Source: Pseudaminobacter soli (ex Li et al. 2025) (GTDB lineage Bacteria > Pseudomonadota > Alphaproteobacteria > Rhizobiales > Rhizobiaceae). From it: a stretch of DNA of 64,000 bases. Both the position numbers and the translations under genes were made by a program. The DNA lies in contig NZ_JARXVF010000002.1 in the NCBI RefSeq assembly GCF_029892515.1, positions 62,001 to 126,000 of the forward strand. The letters are read 5' to 3'. Shown here piece by piece: positions 25,086 to 34,151 of the stretch. Under the pieces are notes generated by a model. That model did no database searches and had not been told where the DNA came from. It was given only the letters and a program-made list of their open reading frames with translations. The first letter of the stretch is position 1; every line of letters begins with the position of its first letter.

Positions 25086-26165
25086 TTAGTTGGAGGTGGC
25101 AGCCTTGATGCGCTCCAAGGCCTTGCCTTCCATGTCCTCGAGACCAGACGGCACGTTGGCAAAGAATTTCAGATTAGCCAATGCCTTGTCGTCGAACGCG
25201 ACTTTTACGGCTTCCTTCTTGTCTTCCGGAAGGAGCTCGACGCCGCCCTTGACTGCAGAGATCGCGCCGGTCGAATCCGACATCAGCTTGACGATGTCGG
25301 GGCGCATCACGAAGTTGATCCACTTATAGGCAGCGTCGTCGGCCTTGCCCTTGCGCGGAATGGTGAAGGTGTCGATCCAGGCCAGCGCGCCGGTTGCCGG
25401 CGGAACATAGACGAGGTTCTTGTTCTGGCCGTAGAGTTTGAAGGCCGTCGAATCCCAGGCTTCAGAAGCCACGACTTCGCCCGAGAGCAGCAGGGTCGAA
25501 AGATCGTCGCCGCCGTTCCAATAGGTCTTCACGTTGCTCTTGCACGCGATCAGCTTCTCGGTCACCTCGTCGAGCATCTTCTGGTAGGCGGCCTTGTCGG
25601 CGTACAGCGCGAACGGGTCCTTGCCGAGCGAGAAGGCCATGCCAAGCAGGATCGTGCGCTTCAGGCGCATCGAGGTGCGGCCCTTGTATTCCGGATCGCA
25701 CAGATCGCCCCAACCCTTGACGTTCGGCGCCTTGGAAATGTCGACGACGAGGCCGGAAGTGCCCCACTGATGCGGCACGGCATAGACCTTGCCGTCGATG
25801 GTGGTGTTGGCCTTGACGCCTTCCAGCAGGTTTTCCTGCATCTCTGACGTGTTGATCTTCGACAGGTCGAGCGGCTTGTAGATGGCGTATTCCTGCTGTG
25901 CCCCGTAGATGCGGTCATGGCTGGGCTGGGCAAGGTCGAAGCCCGCACCGCCGGTTGCGCGCAGCTTGGCGATGATCTCCTCGTTGTTGGAAAGCGTCAC
26001 CTCGACCTTAATGTCGGGGTATTCTTTCTCGAACAGCTGGATCACGTTGTCGGGGGCATAGCCGCCCCAGGTCAGAATGCGAAGCGTTTCCGCATTAGCT
26101 CCGCTGGAAATGGCAAGAAACGCGGTGGCCCCCACAAGCGCGGTAATCAGTTTTTTCAAAATCAT
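25086..26165 (-). CDS. PotD-like periplasmic substrate-binding protein, first set
   Basis: 359 residues with a signal peptide (MILKKLITALVG to SSGANA), then LRILTWGGYAPDNVIQLFEK, the family opening of PotD/PotF-type proteins. The body keeps the usual hinge pattern (GTSGLVVDISKAPNVKGWGDL). It is the first gene of the transporter operon and has its own upstream region of 133 bp, where a TauR-like box (26249-26262) also found before the enolase-superfamily gene is located. Ligand unknown; amines, betaines and aminosulfonates are all handled by relatives. Confidence 0.86.
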   Translation of the reverse strand: MILKKLITALVGATAFLAISSGANAETLRILTWGGYAPDNVIQLFEKEYPDIKVEVTLSNNEEIIAKLRATGGAGFDLAQPSHDRIYGAQQEYAIYKPLDLSKINTSEMQENLLEGVKANTTIDGKVYAVPHQWGTSGLVVDISKAPNVKGWGDLCDPEYKGRTSMRLKRTILLGMAFSLGKDPFALYADKAAYQKMLDEVTEKLIACKSNVKTYWNGGDDLSTLLLSGEVVASEAWDSTAFKLYGQNKNLVYVPPATGALAWIDTFTIPRKGKADDAAYKWINFVMRPDIVKLMSDSTGAISAVKGGVELLPEDKKEAVKVAFDDKALANLKFFANVPSGLEDMEGKALERIKAATSN

Positions 26166-26248
26166 TCCTCTCTCCCGACTTATTTTCGGACTGAACGATA
26201 ATTCAGCCTATTCCCAGCTTCCACTATGCGAGACAGTACAACAGCCTA

Positions 26249-26262
26249 TAAGGTCCACTTTC
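26249..26262 (-). promoter_or_regulatory. Candidate MocR/TauR-type operator, copy 1
   Basis: The 14 bp GAAAGTGGACCTTA (minus strand) occur identically at 28945-28958. This copy lies 84 bp before the PotD-like gene. The core GTGGACCTTA resembles CTGGACYTAA, the repeat bound by the MocR-type regulator TauR of Rhodobacter, as far as I recall that work. Confidence 0.6.
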
Positions 26263-26298
26263 AATGAAAGATGATGCCGCTTGGCGATGTCGCGGTGC

Positions 26299-27777
26299 TC
26301 AAATGCGGATCGTCACCGCCTTGGTCTTGCAGTAGCTCGCCACCGCAAGCAGCCCCTTCTCCCTCCCGATGCCGGAGCGGCGGTTGCCGCCGAACGGCGT
26401 CTCGATACCGCCGGCAAAATATTCGTTCACGAAGAACTGTCCGGCATCGACATCACGCGCAATGCGATGTGCCTTAGACAAATCCTTGGTGAAAAGCCCT
26501 GCCACCAGCGCGTAGTCCGTGCAGTTGGCGGCTTCGATAGCCTCCTCTAGGCCATCGACGATCTGGACGGCCAGCACCGGGCCGAAGATCTCTTCCTGCA
26601 CCACGGGATCGTCCCACTTGACGTCATCCAGAATGGTCGGTTCGAAGAACCATCCCTTGCCCGTTGCTGGATCGACCACGGCGTTGCCTCCGGCGGCCAC
26701 GTTGACGCCTCGGGACTTGGCGCCTTCGACGTAGGATGCAACCTTTACCAGATGCTCGGCTGAATTGATGGCGCCGAAATTCACGCCTTCGCCGAGCCCG
26801 TGACCGATGGTTAGGCCCCGGGCTCGCTTGACCAGCCTTTCCATGAATTCAGCATGGATAGACCGTTCGATGACCAGCCGCGAGCCCGCAGAGCAGATCT
26901 GGCCCGCGTTTTCGAAGATCGCACCGACGACATTGTCGAGGGCCAATTCGAGGTCGGCGTCGGCCAGGACGATGTTCGGCGACTTGCCGCCGAGCTCGAG
27001 TGTCACCGAAGCGATGTTCTGTGCTGCGGCTTTCATCACATTGATGCCGGTAACGGTCGAGCCGGTGAAGGTGACGTGACGGACATCCGGATGCGAAACC
27101 AATGGAGCGCCAGCCGCGATGCCGGTTCCGGTCACCACGTTGCACACGCCCTTCGGCAGCCCCGCCTGAACAAGGATCTCCGCCAGCAGCAGTGCCGTCA
27201 TAGGCGTCTGCTCAGCCGGCTTGACGACAGCGGTGCAACCGGCCGCAAGCGCCGGAGCGATCGATCGGCATGCCGTCGACAGCGGATAGTTCCACGGCAC
27301 GATATGGGCGGTGACCCCGATTGGCTCCTCGATGGAGTAGGACGTATAGTCCGGTCCTAGGGGATAGGCTTTGCCTTCATGCTTGTCGGCTGCGCCAGCG
27401 TAATATTCGAACGCGCGGGCCGATCCGCGCACGTCGCCGCGCGCTTCGGCGAGCGTTTTGCCGCTGTCCAGTACCTCGGCGGTCGCAAGGCGCTCGGCAT
27501 TCTGGCGGATAAGTTCTGCCGCCCGCATCAGGATGCGCCCACGCTCGGCCGGGGTCGCCTTGCGCCATTCGCCGCTCTCGGCTTGCTTTGCAGCCGCAAC
27601 CGCTTCGGCTATGTCTTCGGCCGTACCGGCTGCAAACTGGGCGTGCGGCTCGGCACGGCCGGGGTCGAACGTTTCCATCAGATTGCCGGAGAGCGGTCTG
27701 CGCCACTCACCATCGATGAAGTGCATCGACGGTAGCTGATTGGAGACTGCAGCGGCGGTTGTCGACCAGTCGGCCAT
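26299..27777 (-). CDS. NAD(P)-dependent aldehyde dehydrogenase
   Basis: 492 residues, standard ALDH size. The active-site glutamate is in LELGGKSPNIV and the catalytic cysteine in AGQICSAGSR; the N-terminal cofactor fold shows IVPWNYPLSTA and TGSTVTG. The start at 27777 overlaps the stop of the enolase-superfamily gene (TGATG). In this operon it would oxidise an aldehyde made from the imported substrate to an acid. Betaine-, aminobutyraldehyde- and aromatic-aldehyde enzymes share this pattern, so the substrate stays open. Confidence 0.86.
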   Translation of the reverse strand: MADWSTTAAAVSNQLPSMHFIDGEWRRPLSGNLMETFDPGRAEPHAQFAAGTAEDIAEAVAAAKQAESGEWRKATPAERGRILMRAAELIRQNAERLATAEVLDSGKTLAEARGDVRGSARAFEYYAGAADKHEGKAYPLGPDYTSYSIEEPIGVTAHIVPWNYPLSTACRSIAPALAAGCTAVVKPAEQTPMTALLLAEILVQAGLPKGVCNVVTGTGIAAGAPLVSHPDVRHVTFTGSTVTGINVMKAAAQNIASVTLELGGKSPNIVLADADLELALDNVVGAIFENAGQICSAGSRLVIERSIHAEFMERLVKRARGLTIGHGLGEGVNFGAINSAEHLVKVASYVEGAKSRGVNVAAGGNAVVDPATGKGWFFEPTILDDVKWDDPVVQEEIFGPVLAVQIVDGLEEAIEAANCTDYALVAGLFTKDLSKAHRIARDVDAGQFFVNEYFAGGIETPFGGNRRSGIGREKGLLAVASYCKTKAVTIRI

Positions 27778-28880
27778 CACTCGACCTCGCTGACCTGGTA
27801 GCTGGACTTGGCCAGCCATTCGGAATCGATCTCCACGCCCCAGCCAGGCTCGTCCGACACGGTTACCATGCCGTCTTCGACCGTGTAGGGAGACTTGACG
27901 AACAGGCCTTCCTGCCAGGGATAATAGTCCGGCCCCTCGATCGAGAACTCGAGGTATTTCCCCGCGCCTTCTATGGCGCGCAGCAGATGCATCGTGAACA
28001 AGGTCACCAGGCCGAGATTGGCGCTGTGAGGTGTGATCGGCAGACCGGCGGCTCTCGCCATGTCGCAAACGCGCAAGGTGCGGCTGATGCCGCCGAGATA
28101 CAGGATGTCAGGCTGCACGATGTCCACGGCGCGCATCTCGATCATGTGGCGCCAGGTCGGGATCTCGCAGTCCTGTTCACCGCCGGTCACCGCGATGTCC
28201 AGCGCGTCGGTGACTTCCTTCGTCTGCTCCAGTTCCCAGTAGAGGCATGGCTCCTCGAAGTGCTCAATGCCGTTATCCTTCAGTAGCTTGCCGACCTCGA
28301 TGGCGCGCTTCGGTGAAAAGCCGCTATTGGCATCAACCAGAAGTGCGACATCGTCGCCGAGTGCCCGGCGGATGGTCGGGACGATCTCTTCAGTGCGGCC
28401 CGGCCATTCATCGACGTCATGGCCATATTCGGCGGCAATGCGGAACTTGAAGGCGTCGAAGCCGAACTGGTCGCGCAGACGCCTGAAGCGTTCCGCTTCG
28501 TCAACCGGCGTGATGTCGCGCTTCATGGAAGAGGCATACGCGCGCAGCTTGCCCGGCTTGCCGCCAAGCAGGCTGACGACCGGCAGGCCCGCCGCCTTGC
28601 CGCGCAGGTCCCAGATCGCCGTATCGAGGCCACCCAGTGCCCGCTTCATGTAGGACCCTGGAAATTTGTGCTCGCGCTCGATCACCCGGTCGGTAAGGGC
28701 ATCGATGTCGTCGAAGTCGGTGCCGAGGACGTAGGGCGCGACCTGTCGGTGCAGGACAGTCGAGGTTATGTCGGAATTGTAGGTCGAGACCTGGCCGATA
28801 CCCTGAGTTCCATCTTCGGCAGTGATGCGGACAAAGCCGACAAACTGGTTGGAGAAAGTCTCTATACGTTTGATCTTCAA
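27777..28880 (-). CDS. Enolase-superfamily enzyme (mandelate racemase/muconate lactonizing family)
   Basis: 367 residues with the capping domain (1-120) and TIM-barrel. Catalytic elements: KFRI on the second strand (Lys at the KxK position, second residue changed to Arg), metal ligands in VDANSGF, HFEEPC and GGEQD, and a histidine in TPHSANLGL. This pattern fits acid-sugar dehydratases or racemases of the superfamily. The start codon is TTG (28880): an in-frame TGA lies just upstream, and GAGG gives a ribosome site, so no ATG is available nearby. It begins the operon that continues with the aldehyde dehydrogenase and is divergent from the MocR gene. Confidence 0.83.
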   Translation of the reverse strand: MKIKRIETFSNQFVGFVRITAEDGTQGIGQVSTYNSDITSTVLHRQVAPYVLGTDFDDIDALTDRVIEREHKFPGSYMKRALGGLDTAIWDLRGKAAGLPVVSLLGGKPGKLRAYASSMKRDITPVDEAERFRRLRDQFGFDAFKFRIAAEYGHDVDEWPGRTEEIVPTIRRALGDDVALLVDANSGFSPKRAIEVGKLLKDNGIEHFEEPCLYWELEQTKEVTDALDIAVTGGEQDCEIPTWRHMIEMRAVDIVQPDILYLGGISRTLRVCDMARAAGLPITPHSANLGLVTLFTMHLLRAIEGAGKYLEFSIEGPDYYPWQEGLFVKSPYTVEDGMVTVSDEPGWGVEIDSEWLAKSSYQVSEVE

Positions 28881-28944
28881 GTCCGCACCTCAAGATTTGG
28901 CCGATATCGTTTGAGAATGGGCTATGAAATCCGCTGTTGCATCG

Positions 28945-28958
28945 TAAGGTCCACTTTC
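28945..28958 (-). promoter_or_regulatory. Candidate MocR/TauR-type operator, copy 2
   Basis: Second exact copy of the 14-bp element GAAAGTGGACCTTA, in the 130-bp gap between the enolase-superfamily gene (start 65 bp away) and the MocR gene (start 53 bp away). One bound regulator could control both directions. No further copy was noticed elsewhere in the window. Confidence 0.62.
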
Positions 28959-29010
28959 GAAAAATCGGGAAGCCGGTTATCCCTCCTCTGGGGAATTCGG
29001 GGTGTGATAG

Positions 29011-30504
29011 ATGGTAAAAAGGTCTTCCGGTGAGCTGTTGTTCTCCATCACCGTCGACCGCTCGCTTGGCAAGTCCATAACCACCCAGGTCTATGGAGCG
29101 ATACGCCAGCTCATTACCTCGGGCGATTTGCCGGCCGGCAAGCGGCTGCCGTCCAGCCGGACGTTGGCGAAGGAACTCGACATTTCTCGCACGACGGCGA
29201 TGGCCGTGTTCGAACGCCTGACTTCCGAAGGGCTAATAGTTTCCCGCACCGGTTCGGGCTCCTATGTGTCGGACTTCGCCGAAACGAGAAAGCCGGAGAA
29301 ATCGCTGCAGGTGGAGCCTGCGGGTCCGGTTTCGACCAAGCTGGCCGATATCATTACCGATGCCTCGCCGCGCTTCTTCCAGCGTTTGTCGCATCCCAGC
29401 CGGCCCCGCGCCTTTGTTACCGGGCTGCCCGACTACTATGCCTTTCCACTGGCAGTGTGGGCTCGCCTGACGGCCAAGCACTGGCGTGAGGCGCGCGACG
29501 AGATCATGGGATACTCCGATGCCAACGGCCACCCGCGACTGCGTTCCGCCATTGCGGAGCATCTGCGTGCCAATCGTGGCCTGTCCTGCGATGTCGAGCA
29601 GATCTTCATCGTCAACGGCGCCCAACAGGCATTCGATCTCGTCGGCCGCGTGCTGCTAAACCCTGGTGATCCGGTCTGGTTCGAGAACCCAGGCGCAATC
29701 GGCGCCCGCAACAGCCTGATTGCCTGCGGGGCGCGGATGGTGCCTGTTCCGGTGGATACCGAAGGCATATCGGTCGAAAGCGGGTTGCGGCTTGCCCCCG
29801 ATTTCCGGCTTGCTTTCGTTACTCCTTCGCACCAACACCCGACCGGTGTCGAGATGAGCCTGGCACGGCGCAGCGAATTGCTGGAGGCCGCCAATCGCAA
29901 CAGCGCCTGGATCATCGAGGACGATTACGACGGCGAGTTTCGTTACGACGGTCGACCGCTGCCGACGCTGAAGAGTGGCGATGCGGGCGAGCGTGTCATC
30001 TATGTCGGAACATTCTCCAAGACGATGTTTCCGGCACTTCGGCTGGGCTTCTACATAGCGCCAAAGCCGCTCGTGCCGGTCTTCCAGCGCATCTCCGGCG
30101 CGTTCCTGCAAGGTGTGCCGTCCAGCATCCAGGCGGTTCTTGCCGCGTTTATCGAGGAGGGCCATTTCGCCACGCATCTGCGCCGCATGCGCGAAATCTA
30201 TGCCGAGCGCCACGCCGCTTTCCATGCGTCCGCGGCCCGGCATCTCGACGGGCTCCTGAAACTCAACCGCTCGGTCGCCGGATTCCACGTTTTCGGCAAA
30301 TTCGCCTCGCCATCGATGGATGAGGACCGAGTCTCGGCCGATGCAACCGACGCAGGCCTTGTCGTTTCTCCCATCGGTCGGTTTTGCATCGACCGTCGCG
30401 AGGTCGAGCCCGGCCTGGTGCTTGGCGTCAGCGCCATTGACGAGCGCGCGATCGGCAAGGGCGTCGAAACGCTGGCCCGCGTTTTGGAAAGGCATCACAC
30501 CTGA
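29011..30504 (+). CDS. MocR-family regulator (GntR helix-turn-helix fused to aminotransferase-like domain)
   Basis: 497 residues. The winged-helix domain (about 20-90, GAIRQLITSGDLPAGKRLPSS) is followed by a linker and a type I aminotransferase-like domain. PLP-binding signs: Asp304 in IIEDDYDGEFRY and the Schiff-base Lys337 in GTFSKTMFP. MocR proteins sense an amino compound through PLP and usually activate the neighbouring operon. It is divergent from the enolase-superfamily/ALDH operon with a candidate box between them. The effector is probably an amine or amino acid taken up by the linked PotABCD-like importer. Confidence 0.88.
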   Translation: MVKRSSGELLFSITVDRSLGKSITTQVYGAIRQLITSGDLPAGKRLPSSRTLAKELDISRTTAMAVFERLTSEGLIVSRTGSGSYVSDFAETRKPEKSLQVEPAGPVSTKLADIITDASPRFFQRLSHPSRPRAFVTGLPDYYAFPLAVWARLTAKHWREARDEIMGYSDANGHPRLRSAIAEHLRANRGLSCDVEQIFIVNGAQQAFDLVGRVLLNPGDPVWFENPGAIGARNSLIACGARMVPVPVDTEGISVESGLRLAPDFRLAFVTPSHQHPTGVEMSLARRSELLEAANRNSAWIIEDDYDGEFRYDGRPLPTLKSGDAGERVIYVGTFSKTMFPALRLGFYIAPKPLVPVFQRISGAFLQGVPSSIQAVLAAFIEEGHFATHLRRMREIYAERHAAFHASAARHLDGLLKLNRSVAGFHVFGKFASPSMDEDRVSADATDAGLVVSPIGRFCIDRREVEPGLVLGVSAIDERAIGKGVETLARVLERHHT

Positions 30505-30522
30505 CGACCGCGGGTGCCGTCG

Positions 30523-32139
30523 TCAGCGGTTGTCTTCCAGGATCATTGCAGCGCCCTTCTCAGCCACCATCATGGTCGGCGCGTTGGTGTTGCCGGAGGT
30601 AACATTCGGGAAGATCGACGTGTCGACGACACGCAAGCCTTGCAAACCATGTACGCGCAGGCGGTAGTCAACCACATTCGTTCCGTCGTCAGGCCCCATG
30701 CGGCACGTGCAGGAGGCATGGAACACGCTGCCCGAACGGGCGCGGATGTCGGCGATCAGTCCGTCTTCGTCGGTTACAGCCTTACCGGGTTTCATCTCTT
30801 CGACGATCAGGTTGCTGATGGCCGGCTGTTCGGCAAGACGCCGAATGAGGCGAACGCCAGCCAGCATTTCCTCCATGTCCCTGGGCGCGGAAAGATAGTT
30901 CGGCTCGATGACCGGCGCTGCCTTGACATCGGGCGATCCGATGTTGATGGAACCCCGGCTGTTCGGCCGGCAGGGCTGGATGCCAATGAAGAAGCCGGGA
31001 AAGGGATCCGGCATCGTCAGTCGGCGCACGCCCGGCGTCGGCTTGCTGTAGCTGACGGGCGAGAAATAGAGCTGCATGTCGACCCGATCGAGGCCCGGAC
31101 GCGATTTGACGAAGCCGCCCGCCTGGTTGACGCTGAGCGACAGCGGCCCGTCCCGGAACAGAACGTAACGCGCGCCAAGCAGTATCCTGCCCCACCAGGG
31201 CCGCAGCAGCGAATTGAGCGTGGGCCTGCGCGAGCGGTAGAGATAGTCGATGCCGAGATGGTCCTGCAGGTTCTGTCCGACCGCAGGCATGTCGCTGACA
31301 ACCTGCTTGCCGAATTTCTGTAGCAGAGCGCCGGGCCCGACGCCCGAATGCTGGAGCAGGGTGGGCGAATGAACCGCCCCTGCGGAAAGTATCACCTCCC
31401 GCCTGGCGCGCGCGGTGAGTTTTTGGCCATCAACCTCATAGTCGATGCCCACCGCACGCGCGCCTTCGAATAGGATGCGGGTCGCCAAGGCGCCAGTAAC
31501 GATGGTCAGATTGGGACGCTTGGCCACCGGATGCAGAAACGCCGTAGCCGACGATGCCCGAATGCCCTTCCTGGCGCTGATCTGATAGACCGACACGCCT
31601 TCCTGCTGTTCGCCGTTGTAATCGGGCGTCTGGGAAAAGCCGGCCTGGCGCGCGCCTTGCAGCCAATCCGTACACAGCGGGTGAACGGACGGGGCCATGT
31701 CAGTGACGTGGAGCTCGCCCGACCCGCCGCGCCACTCGTCGTCGCCGCGCTCGAAGGTCTCGATGGATTTGAAATGGGGCAACACGTCGTTCCAGCCCCA
31801 GCCGGGATTGCCGGCCCTCTCCCAGTCGTCGAAGTCGTGGCACTGGCCGCGCACATAGACCATGGCGTTGATGGAAGACGAGCCGCCGAGCACCTTGCCG
31901 CGCGGCCAATAGCTGGTGCGGCCGGCAAGCGCTTCCTGCGGCCCGGTCTCTAATCGCCAGTTCACCTTCGGATTGTAAAAGCTGTGCCCGTAGCCGATCG
32001 GCATGCGGATCATGAAGCGCCGGTCGCTGCCGCCGGCTTCCAGCAAGAGCACGCGGAACCTGCCGGACTTGGTAAGGCGATTGGCGAGCAGGCAGCCAGC
32101 CGATCCAGCGCCTACAATGATGAAATCGAAATCCGCCAC
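30523..32139 (-). CDS. GMC-family FAD-dependent oxidoreductase (choline dehydrogenase-like), first copy
   Basis: 538 residues. The FAD-binding beta-alpha-beta motif VGAGSAG starts at residue 9. GMC signature 1 reads GKVLGGSSSINAMVYVRG and signature 2 SAGAVHSPTLLQHSG; the C-terminal histidine region (VFHASCTCRMG) and NTNAPTMM segment close the active site. BetA-like enzymes oxidise alcohols such as choline or polyethylene glycol, so an alcohol substrate is expected. It lies 231 bp after the sugar-type permease gene on the same strand and may belong to that operon. A paralogue lies at 58658. Confidence 0.86.
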   Translation of the reverse strand: MADFDFIIVGAGSAGCLLANRLTKSGRFRVLLLEAGGSDRRFMIRMPIGYGHSFYNPKVNWRLETGPQEALAGRTSYWPRGKVLGGSSSINAMVYVRGQCHDFDDWERAGNPGWGWNDVLPHFKSIETFERGDDEWRGGSGELHVTDMAPSVHPLCTDWLQGARQAGFSQTPDYNGEQQEGVSVYQISARKGIRASSATAFLHPVAKRPNLTIVTGALATRILFEGARAVGIDYEVDGQKLTARARREVILSAGAVHSPTLLQHSGVGPGALLQKFGKQVVSDMPAVGQNLQDHLGIDYLYRSRRPTLNSLLRPWWGRILLGARYVLFRDGPLSLSVNQAGGFVKSRPGLDRVDMQLYFSPVSYSKPTPGVRRLTMPDPFPGFFIGIQPCRPNSRGSINIGSPDVKAAPVIEPNYLSAPRDMEEMLAGVRLIRRLAEQPAISNLIVEEMKPGKAVTDEDGLIADIRARSGSVFHASCTCRMGPDDGTNVVDYRLRVHGLQGLRVVDTSIFPNVTSGNTNAPTMMVAEKGAAMILEDNR

Positions 32140-32370
32140 CGCTCGGCCCTCCTCATGCGAGCCAAGCTTCTACATGGGTTGGTCATGACGAAAAGGAGCC
32201 ATTGCGGCAAGACCATAAAGCCATTGACCGAAAATCTTCGGGATAGTCGGCTAAGTTATGCTGCGTTGGTTTCTGCGAGGCACTGCGAGCATGATTTGGC
32301 ACGAACTTTCTCGCCCAATAAAGATTGCACTCCTCGCATACTGCCATTCGGTTTGGGCCGGCAGAAGCGA

Positions 32371-33222
32371 CTATCCCTTGACCGCCGAGCTGACGATCGA
32401 ATCCACGAAGAAGCGCTGCAGGAAGACGAACAGGACGAGCGGAGGTAGGACTGCGAGCGTCGCGCCGGCCATGACAAGTCCGGTATTGATCGCGCCGCGA
32501 TTGTAGCTGAGCAGCCGACTGAGGCTTATGACGATCGGATAGGCATCCGCATTTCCCTGCAGCACGGTCAGCGGCCACAGATAGCTGTTCCAGTGGTAGA
32601 CGAAGGCAAACAGCGCCAGCGCCGCGATTGCTGGCGCTACGCTTGGCGCCACGATCTTGAACAGGATCAGCAGTTCCGATGCTCCGTCGACCCGCGCCGC
32701 ATCGATGAGGTCGTCCGGAACGCCGGCGATGAACTGCCGCATTAGGAATATGCCGAAGGCGTTGGCCAGGTTGGGCAGGATCACGCCCGCCAGGCTGGCG
32801 TTGAGCCCAATGGAGCCGATGACCCGATAAAGCGGGATGAGCGTCACGATGGGCGGCAGGAACATGGTGGCGATCAGCACCGAAAACAGAAGCGTTCGAC
32901 CGCGAAAGCGGTATTTGGCGAATGCGTAGCCGGCCATCATGCTGGTCGCGAGGATGCCGGCCGTGGTGATCGAGGCGATCAGCAACGAGTTCCACATCGA
33001 GCGGCCGACATTGATCACGCCGGAGACCTTTTCGTAGGCCTCGAGACTGGGGGTGCGAGGTATCCATACCGGCGGCACCTGCATGCTTTCGGCCGGCGTC
33101 TTGAGACTGGAAAGCACCATCCAGACCAGCGGAAAGGCGGACGCCACGGCGACAAGCAGCATCAGCGTGCCGACCAGCGCCTTGTGTCCCGTCAAGCCAC
33201 TACGCGTAAGTCGGCCGTTCAT
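32371..33222 (-). CDS. Carbohydrate-type ABC permease (MalG-like)
   Basis: 283 residues, six membrane helices. The long N-terminal periplasmic loop (PPVWIPRTPSLEAYEKV) and EAA loop DAARVDGASELLILFKIVAP are those of the MalG/UgpE group. Its start overlaps the MalF-like stop by 4 bp. It forms an importer with the next upstream permease and a sugar-type binding protein; no ATPase gene is in the operon, so a shared MsmX/UgpC-like ATPase elsewhere is expected. Confidence 0.87.
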   Translation of the reverse strand: MNGRLTRSGLTGHKALVGTLMLLVAVASAFPLVWMVLSSLKTPAESMQVPPVWIPRTPSLEAYEKVSGVINVGRSMWNSLLIASITTAGILATSMMAGYAFAKYRFRGRTLLFSVLIATMFLPPIVTLIPLYRVIGSIGLNASLAGVILPNLANAFGIFLMRQFIAGVPDDLIDAARVDGASELLILFKIVAPSVAPAIAALALFAFVYHWNSYLWPLTVLQGNADAYPIVISLSRLLSYNRGAINTGLVMAGATLAVLPPLVLFVFLQRFFVDSIVSSAVKG

Positions 33223-34109
33223 TCGCTGTCCCTACGGTTCACGAAGGCGAACAGCGCGCACACGACCACGACCAGCGCCAGCATCAACATCACCGCCATC
33301 GCCGACCCCAACCCGCCCTGTGCCCGCTCGATGCCGACGCGACGGATGTGGTAGGTCAGCACATTGGTGGAGCCCACCGGTCCGCCCTGGGTGATGAGCG
33401 CAACAGGCTCGAACACCTGCACGGCGTTGATGATGGCGATGACGGCGCTGAAGAGCAGCGTCCGCCGCAGCAAGGGCAGGGTAATGAAGCGGAACTGCTC
33501 GGCGCGGCTGGCACCGTCCAGCGTTGCCGCTTCATAGAGGCTACCTGGGATTTGGGTTAGCCCGGCGATCGCAAGCACGGTGAAATAGCCAACCTGCTGC
33601 CACACGTTGAGAAAGACGATTGAAGTCAGCGCCGAGCTCGGCGAGGACAGCCAGGGCTGGGGGCCGGCGCCGATCAAGCCAAGCATCTGGTTGATGGGCC
33701 CTTCCGTGGGCGCGTAGAGTTTCGACCACACCAGGGCGACCGCAATCATCGGCACCATATAGGTTGAAAACAGCACGGTTCTCAGTGCCGTGCCGCCGGC
33801 GATATCGCGTTGGTAGACGAGCAATCCGAACAGCACAGAAAGCGGCAGGATGAGGACTACCGACAGTGCGGTGTAGATCGCGGTGTTGGTGAGCGCGCCC
33901 TTGAAATCTCGACCGATGGAAGTAGGCCCGAAGATTTCGCGGAAATTGTCGATGCCGACGAAGCGCACGCTGGAAAAGGGCGTCTGGGTCGACCAGTCCT
34001 GGAATGAGAGCCAGACGGTCAGCAGCATCGGGATCACAATGAAGACGCCGATCAGCGTCACGGCGGGCGCAAGCATGATGCCCGCCGAAGCGCGATAGCT
34101 GCTGGTCAT
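33219..34109 (-). CDS. Carbohydrate-type ABC permease (MalF-like)
   Basis: 296 residues with six helices and the EAA loop EAATLDGASRAEQFRFITLPLL. The N-terminal half carries a periplasmic loop shorter than in MalF itself, as in UgpA-type subunits. It overlaps the MalG-like gene and follows the binding-protein gene by 42 bp. Confidence 0.87.
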   Translation of the reverse strand: MTSSYRASAGIMLAPAVTLIGVFIVIPMLLTVWLSFQDWSTQTPFSSVRFVGIDNFREIFGPTSIGRDFKGALTNTAIYTALSVVLILPLSVLFGLLVYQRDIAGGTALRTVLFSTYMVPMIAVALVWSKLYAPTEGPINQMLGLIGAGPQPWLSSPSSALTSIVFLNVWQQVGYFTVLAIAGLTQIPGSLYEAATLDGASRAEQFRFITLPLLRRTLLFSAVIAIINAVQVFEPVALITQGGPVGSTNVLTYHIRRVGIERAQGGLGSAMAVMLMLALVVVVCALFAFVNRRDSE

Positions 34110-34151
34110 CGATCAGGTTCCAACGGCGCCTCTAAGCAACCGGCGGCCCGC

